64,000 nt of DNA, from contig JAGBIM010000019.1 of NCBI GenBank assembly GCA_017934975.1, positions 89,793-153,792 on the forward strand, written 5' to 3'. Position numbers and translations under genes: made by a program. Below, in pieces: positions 1 to 7,255 of the stretch (position 1 is its first letter; every line of letters starts with the position of its first letter). This DNA comes from Clostridia bacterium (lineage in GTDB: Bacteria > Bacillota > Clostridia > Oscillospirales > UBA644). The notes under the pieces are model-generated. The model saw nothing but the letters and a program-made list of their open reading frames with translations, was not told the origin of the DNA and ran no database searches.

Positions 1-60
1 GATCGCTTCTTCCGCGCCGTCGATCTGCCCGTGGGTGTCCGAAAGAATGAAAATTTTCAA
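1..60 (-). CDS. Metallophosphoesterase, N-terminal fragment (YfcE/MJ0936-like)
   Basis: Only the first 20 codons are in the window; the gene runs off the left edge. Read on the minus strand from a TTG codon at 60-58, the peptide starts MKIFILSDTHGQ. The D-T-H motif (SDTHG) is the first metal-binding motif of calcineurin-like phosphoesterases, and its place at the extreme N-terminus is typical of the YfcE/MJ0936 group. TTG is chosen as start because GGAGG lies 7-8 bases upstream and no ATG is nearby. A well-spaced promoter sits just upstream. The substrate cannot be told from this fragment. Confidence 0.75.
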   Translation of the reverse strand, partial: MKIFILSDTHGQIDGAEEAI

Positions 61-82
61 ATCAAGCCTCCGTTTTTCTTTT

Positions 83-111
83 ATTATACATCGGATTGTC
101 AAAAAAGTCAA
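83..111 (-). promoter_or_regulatory. Sigma-A promoter of the metallophosphoesterase gene
   Basis: On the minus strand, TTGACT (111-106) and TATAAT (88-83) are separated by exactly 17 bases. The TTG start of the phosphoesterase follows at 60. Confidence 0.7.
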
Positions 112-163
112 TGCCTTCATAGAATGAACCGAGAAGAAAAATCAACGAAAGGTGTGACCTTCC

Positions 164-421
164 ATGTCCGATCTTCCCAACAAATCCGCCGTGGACCGTG
201 CCGTGGCCGCCGCCCGCAACAATCTCTCCGCCGAGGACGCCGCAAAAATTCAACGTCTTGCCCAAAATCGGGACGCGCTGGAGAAAATGACCGCAGGACT
301 GAGTCCCAAGGATTGGGCTACGGTGAATCGGGTTCTGAACGATCCCGAAATGCTCCGCAAGGTGCTGGGCTCCTCCCGCGGGAAAAACGCCCTGCACGAA
401 TTTCTCAAAAAAATGCCCTGA
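164..421 (+). CDS. Small conserved-looking protein of unknown function (85 aa)
   Basis: First of three small same-strand genes. The product is charged and probably all-helical, with no signal peptide or membrane segment. Its middle reads like a short helical bundle (AEDAAKIQRLAQNRDALEKM). I do not recognise a named family. The start at 164 has a modest SD (GAAAGGTG). The next gene starts 12 bases after the stop, so the two are probably co-transcribed. From memory, similar small helical proteins occur in clusters in Clostridia, but I cannot name one. Confidence 0.55.
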   Translation: MSDLPNKSAVDRAVAAARNNLSAEDAAKIQRLAQNRDALEKMTAGLSPKDWATVNRVLNDPEMLRKVLGSSRGKNALHEFLKKMP

Positions 422-433
422 TAGGAGGCCTTT

Positions 434-754
434 ATGTCCGATCTGTTTTCCAAGGTGTCCGAACTTCTGTCCGACCCCGAATCCGCGCAAAAGATCAAAA
501 GTATTGCCGCTTCTCTTTCGGGAGAAGGGAGCGACCCGGCGGAGGATTCCTCCGAATCGCTTCCTCTTCCGTTGCCTGACGAGGGGGCGTCGGGAGGCGA
601 CCTTCTTCCGTCCTTCGGGGTGGCGTCCTCCCACAGTCGGGAGATCAATCTGCTCAACGCCCTGCGTCCCTATCTTCGTTCTTCCCGCGCCGAAAAGGTG
701 GATCGGGCTTTGAAGGCCATCCGCGTCATTGACCTTCTGTCCCGCATCCGTTGA
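434..754 (+). CDS. Small protein of unknown function (106 aa)
   Basis: The SD is strong (TAGGAGG at 422-428). The N-terminus, with a DPESAQKIKSIAASL stretch, repeats the helical character of the preceding gene. An acidic Ser/Pro-rich linker (residues about 30-60) follows, then a C-terminal basic helix pattern (LLNALRPYLRSSRAEKVDRA). No signal peptide or membrane segment. It shares the DPE...helix theme with the 164-421 product, so the two could be distant relatives. A hairpin terminator lies directly after the stop. Function unknown. Confidence 0.6.
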   Translation: MSDLFSKVSELLSDPESAQKIKSIAASLSGEGSDPAEDSSESLPLPLPDEGASGGDLLPSFGVASSHSREINLLNALRPYLRSSRAEKVDRALKAIRVIDLLSRIR

Positions 755-759
755 AAAAC

Positions 760-798
760 AAGACCGTTCAAAAAAAATTGGACGGTCTTCTTTTTTTT
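760..798 (+). terminator. Intrinsic terminator inside the three-gene cluster
   Basis: An 11-bp stem (760-770 with 779-789, one G-U pair) is followed by C and eight T residues (791-798). It lies between the second and third small genes. The SD of the third gene starts right after it, so readthrough or a separate control step is likely. Confidence 0.75.
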
Positions 799-812
799 GA
801 AAGGAGTTTTCC

Positions 813-1094
813 GTGTATTCTTCCGTCTCCGACGCGGAATATCAATTCCGCCGCCAAAAAGCCGAAGGGGAGGCGCGCAACGCCTACGCCCGCGCCGCTT
901 CCAAGCCTGTTGCCGAACCCTCCCGCCCCGCTTCTTCTCCGGAAAAAAGTCCCCTCGGACGTCTGCGGGGCCTGATTTCCCAATTACAGGAGGACGACGT
1001 TCTTCTGCTCGGAATCCTGTTTCTTTTGCTCAACGATACCAAAGAGGACGATCCCCTCGTTCTCATTTTGTTGGCGGTTCTCTTTTTCTGTTGA
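813..1094 (+). CDS. Small acidic protein with hydrophobic C-terminus (93 aa)
   Basis: GTG start at 813, preceded by AAAGGAG (800-806). The N-terminal half is charged and Pro/Ser-rich. The C-terminal third is a leucine-rich pattern broken by a charged patch (DDVLLLGILFLLLNDTKEDD, then a second hydrophobic run ending in FFC). This suggests two short membrane-associated helices. There is no export signal at the N-terminus. It follows the terminator at 760-798, so its expression may differ from the two upstream genes. I recognise the general pattern from clostridial genomes but no named family. Confidence 0.6.
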   Translation: MYSSVSDAEYQFRRQKAEGEARNAYARAASKPVAEPSRPASSPEKSPLGRLRGLISQLQEDDVLLLGILFLLLNDTKEDDPLVLILLAVLFFC

Positions 1095-1149
1095 TTCGGA
1101 AAAAATAGCACAAAAATCGTAAATTTCGGCAAACAAACGGGGAACACTC

Positions 1150-1178
1150 TTGTAATCCGCGTTATTATAGTGTATTAT
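1150..1178 (+). promoter_or_regulatory. Promoter of the asp23-fakA operon
   Basis: TTGTAA (1150-1155) and TATTAT (1173-1178) are 17 bases apart. A second possible -10, TATAAT at 1186-1191, lies in the same AT-rich stretch. The asp23 start is at 1239. Confidence 0.55.
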
Positions 1179-1238
1179 ATTATATTATAATACTTGTCTC
1201 GCCTTACGGGCGCAGACGATCTATTACGGAGGTTTGAT

Positions 1239-1589
1239 ATGCTGAAAGTGAAAAACAACCACGGGATCATTACCATTGACGATTCCGTTATTGCGGGGAT
1301 CGCATCCATCGTGGCTTCCGGCTGCTTCGGAATTGCGGAAATGAAGGCCAAGAGCGTTTCCGAACAGATCCTTGCTTTCCTGAAAAAGAACCGTAAGGAT
1401 AAGGGCATCCGTGTGTATACCCGGAACAATCGCCTTGCCATTGACGTTCATATTGCCGTTGTTTACGGGGTCAATATTCCCGCCATTACCGAGAGTATTG
1501 CACACAAAATCACCTATTCCGTCTCCGAGTACATCGGTTTCCCCGTGGATAAGGTGAGCGTCTTTGTGGACTCCATCATCACGAAATAA
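1239..1589 (+). CDS. Asp23/Gls24 family protein (YloU-like)
   Basis: 116 aa. The protein has the Asp23/Gls24 pattern: GIITIDDSVIAGIASIVASG near the N-terminus, a basic central loop, and a C-terminal VDKVSVFVDSI strand. Family members are small cytoplasmic or membrane-associated proteins linked to cell-envelope stress. The ATG at 1239 is chosen over an upstream frame extension to 1194 because GGAGG sits 7 bases before it. It is followed 30 bases later by the DAK2-domain gene, the same order as yloU-yloV in Bacillus subtilis. Confidence 0.9.
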   Translation: MLKVKNNHGIITIDDSVIAGIASIVASGCFGIAEMKAKSVSEQILAFLKKNRKDKGIRVYTRNNRLAIDVHIAVVYGVNIPAITESIAHKITYSVSEYIGFPVDKVSVFVDSIITK

Positions 1590-1619
1590 ACCCGAAACGA
1601 GACGAAAAGGATAAAAACT

Positions 1620-3269
1620 ATGATCTTAAACGGAACTTCTTACCGCGATATGGTGATTTCCGGGGCCAACAATCTGGCCAACGAAAAGGATAACATCAAT
1701 CGTCTGAACGTGTTCCCCGTCCCCGACGGAGACACGGGAATCAACATGAGCCTGACCATGGGAGCGGTCCGCAGTGATCTGCCTTCCTTTCAGGGCAACG
1801 TAAGCCAGTGCGCCGACAAGATTGCGGGGATGCTTCTGCGGGGTGCCCGCGGAAACTCCGGCGTAATTCTGTCCCTCTTCTTCCGCGGCATGTCCAAGGA
1901 ATTCAAGGGGAAGGATACGGTGGACACTCCCGAGCTGGCCGCCGCCTTCAAACGGGGTGTGGACGCCGCCTACAAGTCGGTTATGAAGCCCACGGAGGGA
2001 ACCATTCTGACCGTTATGCGCGTTTCTGCCGAGAAGGCGCTGGAAAAGGCCGAGGAATACAAGGGCCGCGTGGAAGAATTTATGCCTTACGTTCTTTCCG
2101 TTGCGGAGGATACCCTTGCCAAAACCCCCGAAATGCTGCCCGTTTTGAAGCAGGCAGGGCTGGTGGACGCCGGCGGTCGGGGTCTGGTGGTTATTTTTGA
2201 AGGGATGGTTGCTTATCTGAAGGGCAACCCCGTTCTGCTTGCCGACGGCGCCGAGAAGGAAACCGAAGCGGAAATGTCCGCCTTCGATCAGTTCAATACG
2301 GAAGATATCGTCTATCCCTACTGCACCGAGTGCATCGTGGGCAAGGACGAAAAGTTCCTCGGTGAAGGCAAAGCCGAAAAGTTGCATCAGTTCGTCCTCA
2401 AGGCCGGCGACAGCGCCGTGTTCGTGGACGATACGGATATTATCAAGCTGCACGTGCACACCTCCGATCCCGGTAAGGTGCTGTCCGAAGCGCTGAAATA
2501 CGGTTCTCTTCTGACCGTCAAGATCGAAAATATGCGGGAACAGCATTCTTCTCTTACCTCCGATGCCCCCGCGCAGGCCCCTGCCGCCGAAGCGCCCGTG
2601 GATGCGGCTCCCGAAAAGAAATACGGCTTTGTTGCCGTCGCTTCCGGGGAAGGAATGGTCTCGGTCTTCCGTGATCTGGGCGCCGACGAGATGGTGATCG
2701 GCGGACAGACCATGAACCCCTCTACGGAGGATATGCTCAACGCCATCCGCAGAACCCCCGCCGAGAACGTGATCGTTCTTCCCAACAACAGCAACATCTA
2801 CATGGTTGCCGTTCAGGCGGCTCAGCTGGTGGAGGATAAGCACGTGGAGGTGCTCCGTTCCGTTTCCCTGCCCCAGGGAATCAGCGCCATGCTGGCCTTT
2901 AATCCCGACGTGGAAGTGGACGAGAACGTGACGACGATGAAAGAAGCCATGGCCGCGGTTTCCTCCCTGTCCATGACCTTTGCCGCCCACGACTCCACCT
3001 TCGACAACCGTGAGATCAAGGAAAACCAGATCCTCGGTCTGGTGGAAAACAAGGTTCGCTACGTGACCGATTCCCGCGAGGAATGTATGAAGAATCTCTG
3101 CGGCGACATCAAGGAAGCCTATTCCGTGATGCTCTTCTACGGAGAAGGGGTTTCGGAAGAGGAAGCGGAAGCCATGCAGGCTCTCATGCAGGCAGAACTG
3201 CCCGATGTGGAAATCAACCTCATTAACGGCGGTCAGCCCGTTTATTATTTCATTATTTCTGCTGAATAA
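1620..3269 (+). CDS. yloV: DAK2-domain kinase, FakA/YloV family
   Basis: 549 aa, the usual family length. FakA is the ATP-binding subunit of fatty-acid kinase; it phosphorylates fatty acids held by a DegV-type FakB protein. The N-terminal DhaL/DAK2 domain (about residues 8-200) carries PVPDGDTG at 33-40, whose aspartates bind Mg-ATP, and GARGNSG near 80. A central domain and a C-terminal DegV-like region follow, joined by an Ala/Pro-rich linker near residues 315-330. No FakB gene is in the window. It is translationally close to asp23 and upstream of the DUF1385-prmC-murI genes. Confidence 0.92.
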   Translation: MILNGTSYRDMVISGANNLANEKDNINRLNVFPVPDGDTGINMSLTMGAVRSDLPSFQGNVSQCADKIAGMLLRGARGNSGVILSLFFRGMSKEFKGKDTVDTPELAAAFKRGVDAAYKSVMKPTEGTILTVMRVSAEKALEKAEEYKGRVEEFMPYVLSVAEDTLAKTPEMLPVLKQAGLVDAGGRGLVVIFEGMVAYLKGNPVLLADGAEKETEAEMSAFDQFNTEDIVYPYCTECIVGKDEKFLGEGKAEKLHQFVLKAGDSAVFVDDTDIIKLHVHTSDPGKVLSEALKYGSLLTVKIENMREQHSSLTSDAPAQAPAAEAPVDAAPEKKYGFVAVASGEGMVSVFRDLGADEMVIGGQTMNPSTEDMLNAIRRTPAENVIVLPNNSNIYMVAVQAAQLVEDKHVEVLRSVSLPQGISAMLAFNPDVEVDENVTTMKEAMAAVSSLSMTFAAHDSTFDNREIKENQILGLVENKVRYVTDSREECMKNLCGDIKEAYSVMLFYGEGVSEEEAEAMQALMQAELPDVEINLINGGQPVYYFIISAE

Positions 3270-3283
3270 AGGATTTTTCATTC

Positions 3284-4246
3284 ATGTCTGAACACAAGTA
3301 CGCCGCCGTGGGCGGACAGGCCGTCATGGAAGGGATCATGATGAAATCCCCCCTCCGTTCGATTCTGGCCGTCCGTACCCCCGACGGAGAAATCGTCACC
3401 GAAGAAATGCAGGCCAAATCGGTCCGCGAACGCTTCAAATTCCTGCGGATTCCCGTGTTGCGGGGCTGCGTCGCCTTCGTGGAAAGCCTCGTGATCGGCT
3501 ACCGCGCCCTGATGCGTTCCGCCGAGCTGGCGGGGCTGGAAGAGGAGACCAAGGAAAAGCCTTGGGTAGCAGGGCTCATCACCGTCCTGTCCCTCGTCCT
3601 CGGGATCGGTCTTGCCGTGGCTCTGTTTATGTTCCTTCCCCAATGGCTTTGCAGTCTTCTGCCCGAAGCGATTCGCACGGGGAAATTCGAGTGGGTCCGT
3701 ATTCTGCTGGAGGGGCTGATTCGCATCGCCCTGTTCGTGGGGTACGTTCTTGCCACGTCGCTGATGAAGGATATCAAGGATCTTTACCGCTATCACGGTG
3801 CGGAGCATAAAACCATCTTCGCCGTGGAGGCGGGAAAAGAGCTGACGGTGGAAAACGTGCGGTCTGAGTCCCGTCTCCATCCCCGTTGCGGCACCAGCTT
3901 CATCTTTTTGGTGTTTATCTTCTCCATCTTCTTTTTCTCTTTGTTGCACGCTTTCATTCTGCCTCTGCTTTTCCCCTTTGGGGTTGAGGGCCTGTTGCGG
4001 TTGGGGATTCACGTTCTCTGCCTTCCTCTGATTGCGGGCTTCACCTTTGAGATTCAGCAATGGACGGGGCGGCACACCAATTTCTTCACCCGCATCATTG
4101 CGGCCCCCGGGAAATTGATGCAGAGAATTACCACCGCCGAGCCCACCGACAAGCAAATCGAGGTGGCCATCGTTTCCGTGAACGCGGCTTTGACCAACGA
4201 AAGCGGAGAGGTGGATTACTCCCTCGCCTTCAAGAAAAAGAAATGA
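3284..4246 (+). CDS. DUF1385 family membrane protein
   Basis: 320 aa. The opening stretch VGGQAVMEGIMMKSP and the internal YHGAEHKTIFAVEAG motif are hallmarks of DUF1385. Three or four hydrophobic segments are visible (around residues 95-125, 150-165, 205-235 and 245-260). The biochemical role of the family is not established, but it commonly sits beside prmC/prfA in Clostridia, as it does here. Its stop overlaps the prmC start by 4 bases (ATGA), which points to translational coupling. Confidence 0.9.
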   Translation: MSEHKYAAVGGQAVMEGIMMKSPLRSILAVRTPDGEIVTEEMQAKSVRERFKFLRIPVLRGCVAFVESLVIGYRALMRSAELAGLEEETKEKPWVAGLITVLSLVLGIGLAVALFMFLPQWLCSLLPEAIRTGKFEWVRILLEGLIRIALFVGYVLATSLMKDIKDLYRYHGAEHKTIFAVEAGKELTVENVRSESRLHPRCGTSFIFLVFIFSIFFFSLLHAFILPLLFPFGVEGLLRLGIHVLCLPLIAGFTFEIQQWTGRHTNFFTRIIAAPGKLMQRITTAEPTDKQIEVAIVSVNAALTNESGEVDYSLAFKKKK

Positions 4247-5091
4247 ACCAATTTTATCGATCTCTGGAAGAAACTCTTTCTTCCGTCTCTTCCGATCCGC
4301 GCAGGGAATTGGCTTTGATGGCGGAATACGCCGCGGGCATCCCTTCGGATCGGTTTCTTCTTCTCTGCCTCATCGACGGTTTGCCCGTCCTTTCGCAAGA
4401 TCAGGCCTGCCGTCTGTCGGATCTGGTCCGTCGCCGCGCGCAGGGGGAGCCTTTGCAATATCTGCTCGGGTCCGCCGACTTCTACGGTCGCTCCTTTTCC
4501 GTCCGCCCCGGGGTTCTGATTCCCCGCTTCGATACGGAAATTCTGGTGGATACCGCCCTTCCCCGTTTGCAGGAAGGGGCTTCGGTGCTGGATCTCTGTG
4601 CGGGAAGCGGTTGCATCGGGCTTACCTTGGGTGCAGAGAAGAATCTTCGGGTTACCTGCGTGGAAAAATATCCCGAAGCCTTTGCGTTGTTACAGGAAAA
4701 CGCCGCAAAAATTTATCCTTCCGCCCGCCTCGTCCAAGGGGACGTTTTAACGGATTCCGTGGAAGGAACCTTTGATATGATCGTGTCCAATCCTCCCTAT
4801 ATTCCCACGGGGGATCTTCCGTCTCTGTCGATTGAGGTGCGGCGGGAGCCCTCCACCGCGTTGGATGGGGGAGAGGACGGTTTGTATTTTTACCGCATTC
4901 TGGCAAGCCGCTTCGTTTCTTCTCTGAATCCGGGCGGATGGATGCTTTTTGAATGCGGAATCGATCAGGCCTCTTCCATTGAAAACATTCTGCGTTCCGT
5001 GGGGCTGTGTGATCCCGTTACCGTTCGGGATTACGGCGGAATTCCGCGGGTGGTGGGGGCTCGGAAACCAAGGGAGGTTTCGTATGTCTGA
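4243..5091 (+). CDS. prmC: Peptide chain release factor N5-glutamine methyltransferase
   Basis: 282 aa. PrmC methylates the Gln of the GGQ motif in RF1/RF2, using SAM. The N-terminal helical domain (1-75) is followed by a Rossmann methyltransferase: the SAM loop DLCAGSGCIG is at 117-126 and the catalytic NPPY at 183-186. The IPRFDTE stretch (93-99) matches the family. The start at 4243 is the ATGA overlap with the preceding gene; a longer reading from 4060 would lie inside DUF1385. It overlaps murI by 8 bases. prfA, the usual neighbour, is absent from the window. Confidence 0.95.
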   Translation: MNQFYRSLEETLSSVSSDPRRELALMAEYAAGIPSDRFLLLCLIDGLPVLSQDQACRLSDLVRRRAQGEPLQYLLGSADFYGRSFSVRPGVLIPRFDTEILVDTALPRLQEGASVLDLCAGSGCIGLTLGAEKNLRVTCVEKYPEAFALLQENAAKIYPSARLVQGDVLTDSVEGTFDMIVSNPPYIPTGDLPSLSIEVRREPSTALDGGEDGLYFYRILASRFVSSLNPGGWMLFECGIDQASSIENILRSVGLCDPVTVRDYGGIPRVVGARKPREVSYV

Positions 5092-5893
5092 TTTGCAGAT
5101 CGGTGTGTTCGATTCGGGCCTCGGCGGCCTTACCGCCGTGCGGGAGTTGATGCAGATTTTGCCCGGCGAAAACATCGTTTATTTCGGCGATACGGCGCGG
5201 GTGCCCTACGGAACCCGTTCCCGCGATATGATCCGCACCTTTGCCAAGCAGGATCTTCGCTTTTTGTTGGAGAAAAATCTTAAGGCCGTTTTGGTGGCCT
5301 GCGGAACGATTTCTTCCGTGGCTCTGCCCGACCTTCGAGGTATGACGGATGTCCCGGTCATCGGCGTGGTGGAGCCTACCGCCGCCGCCGCTTGTAAAGC
5401 CACCCGCAAGGGAAAAATCGGGATTCTCGGCACCTCTGCTACGGTGAAAAGTCAGTCTTATCACCGCGCCATCGAGGCCATCGATCCCAACATTGAGGTG
5501 TTTGCCCAAGCCTGTCCTCTCTTCGTTCCCTTGGTGGAGAACGGCTATCTGACGGGGGATCTGGTGGAATTGGCCGCCAAGGAATATATCGCTCCTCTGC
5601 AAGAGGTGGGGGTGGATACGGTTATTCTCGGTTGTACCCATTATCCCTTGCTCAAGCCCGTTCTGAGCCGTCTGTTCGGCTCGGGGGTGACGCTGATTGA
5701 TTCGGGGCGGGAAGCGGCTCTTGCTCTGGCGGAGACCTTAAAAGAACAAAACGCTCTTTCTTCCGCAGCGGAAGGAACCCGCCGCTATTACGTCAGCGAC
5801 GAGGTCAGTAATTTTTCGCATATCGCCGGGATGTTTCTGGATCGGAACATCGACGGGGAGACCGAAAAGGTCACCCTTCGTACCGACGGTTGA
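5084..5893 (+). CDS. murI: Glutamate racemase
   Basis: 269 aa. Converts L- to D-glutamate for peptidoglycan. Family motifs: FDSGLGG (9-15, catalytic Asp/Ser), YFGDTARVPYG (33-43), first catalytic Cys73 in VACGTISS, second catalytic Cys184 in LGCTHYPLL. The usual ACNT around the first Cys reads ACGT here. The start at 5084 follows AGGGAGG (5071-5077) and lies 8 bases inside prmC. It is part of a tight plus-strand operon, with DUF1934 starting 9 bases after its stop. Confidence 0.95.
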   Translation: MSDLQIGVFDSGLGGLTAVRELMQILPGENIVYFGDTARVPYGTRSRDMIRTFAKQDLRFLLEKNLKAVLVACGTISSVALPDLRGMTDVPVIGVVEPTAAAACKATRKGKIGILGTSATVKSQSYHRAIEAIDPNIEVFAQACPLFVPLVENGYLTGDLVELAAKEYIAPLQEVGVDTVILGCTHYPLLKPVLSRLFGSGVTLIDSGREAALALAETLKEQNALSSAAEGTRRYYVSDEVSNFSHIAGMFLDRNIDGETEKVTLRTDG

Positions 5894-5902
5894 AAGGATT
5901 CC

Positions 5903-6316
5903 ATGAAAACAGCTATTATTCGTATGGATACCACCCGGGACGGAAAGCCCTTTTCCGATCTGTTTACCTACGGCACCATCCGTCGGGAACGGGACGGTTA
6001 CGTGGTGGAGTTTGACGGAGAACAGATCCTCTCCGAAATCGGGGATCACGTCCAGTTTTATATTAAAGGAAAGAACCACGTTCGCGTGCGTGCGGATAAC
6101 GGAGACGATTCGGTGCTTTTCGATTTCCGAAAAGGCCCCTGCGTGGAGTGTCTTTCCGATAACCGCATGATGAACGTGCACGTCACCACCCGGGAAATTT
6201 CCTCCAGCATGAGCGAAAACGGGGGAGAGCTAAATCTGAAATACACCATGGCCTTCCATCACATGCTCTCCAGCGAGACCGACATTCATCTGGTGGCGGA
6301 GGTCGTTTCCGAATGA
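5903..6316 (+). CDS. DUF1934 family protein (YwiB-like beta-barrel)
   Basis: 137 aa. The pattern of alternating strands with YVVEFDGEQ, HVRVRADN and the C-terminal LNLKYTMAF...SETDIHLVAEV matches DUF1934, a small calycin-like beta-barrel of unknown ligand. There is no signal peptide, so it is cytoplasmic. The next gene starts within its stop codon (ATGA at 6313-6316), indicating coupling. Assignment is by pattern; the function of the family is not known. Confidence 0.8.
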   Translation: MKTAIIRMDTTRDGKPFSDLFTYGTIRRERDGYVVEFDGEQILSEIGDHVQFYIKGKNHVRVRADNGDDSVLFDFRKGPCVECLSDNRMMNVHVTTREISSSMSENGGELNLKYTMAFHHMLSSETDIHLVAEVVSE

Positions 6317-7236
6317 AGGACGCGGCGTATTTTATGAAGCGCGCCCTCATCTGCGCCAAGAAGGCCGCCTCCTTGGGGGAGGTCCCCGTAGGTGCGGTGG
6401 TGGTGCGGGACGGAAAGGTCATCGCTTCGGGCTACAACCGTCGGGAAACGGGGAAAAACGCCCTGCTTCACGCGGAAATCATCGCTCTGCACCGTGCCTG
6501 CAAAAAGGTGGGGGACTGGCGGCTTTCCGACTGTGACCTTTACGTGACCTTAGAACCTTGCTCCATGTGTACCGGCGCTATTCTCAATAGCCGTATCCGT
6601 CGGGTGTATCTCGGCGCGGACGATCCGAAAGAGGGCTGTATGGGCGGTCTGTGCGACATGACCACCCTTCCCTTTCGCCATCGTCCCGAGGTGATCCGAT
6701 CGGTCTGCAAGGAGGAATGTGAGGAAATCCTGACCTCCTTCTTCCGTTCGTTGCGGAAAGAAAACGTGACGCCGCCCGAGGAGATTTTTTTGCGTCCCTT
6801 CGAAGAGGCGGATGCGCCGATTCTGAAGCAATACTTATATCCCAACCGCTCCCAAAGGGATCTTTGTGGGTTGATTGCACAGTGGAATACGGAGGAATAC
6901 GAAGGCCGTTACTGTGCCTTTTTTGCGGTGATCGCAAAGGACTGTGTGGTTGGCTACGTGAATCTTTGTGAGCAACCCGACGGCTCGGTCAGCGTGGGTG
7001 CCAGCATTTTTGCGGGCTTCCGCGGCAAGACCTACGGCACCCGGGGAGTTCGCCGAATCCTTCGGATTGCGAAGGAAAAGGGATATTCCGTTGCCACGGC
7101 GCGGGTCCGTCAAAGTAATACCCCCTCCAACCGCCTCTGTGATCGGGTGGGCTTCCTCCGTACGGGGGAAGACGTGACCAAAGAGGGAAGACCCGTCTTT
7201 ACCTATCAAATGGATCTCACTTTATTTTCGGAATAA
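6313..7236 (+). CDS. tadA: tRNA adenosine deaminase TadA fused to a GNAT acetyltransferase
   Basis: 307 aa, about twice the length of ordinary TadA. Residues 1-150 form a complete deaminase: zinc ligand and catalytic Glu in HAEII (His53, Glu55) and PCSMC (Cys83, Cys86). TadA makes inosine at position 34 of tRNA-Arg(ACG). Residues about 157-305 form a GNAT N-acetyltransferase, with FLRPFEEADAP at its start, a GFRGKTYGTRGVRR acetyl-CoA loop and a C-terminal SNTPSNRLCDRVGF strand. The reading frame between the domains is continuous. The acetyltransferase substrate is unknown. The 4-base overlap with the preceding gene supports the start. Confidence 0.88.
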   Translation: MKDAAYFMKRALICAKKAASLGEVPVGAVVVRDGKVIASGYNRRETGKNALLHAEIIALHRACKKVGDWRLSDCDLYVTLEPCSMCTGAILNSRIRRVYLGADDPKEGCMGGLCDMTTLPFRHRPEVIRSVCKEECEEILTSFFRSLRKENVTPPEEIFLRPFEEADAPILKQYLYPNRSQRDLCGLIAQWNTEEYEGRYCAFFAVIAKDCVVGYVNLCEQPDGSVSVGASIFAGFRGKTYGTRGVRRILRIAKEKGYSVATARVRQSNTPSNRLCDRVGFLRTGEDVTKEGRPVFTYQMDLTLFSE

Positions 7237-7255
7237 AAAAAGGAACTTGCATATC

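Noticed and set aside
1626..3281. A 551-codon minus-strand frame opposite the fakA gene
   Set aside because: Same mirror effect; no motif, no ribosome site, and the plus strand encodes a clear kinase.
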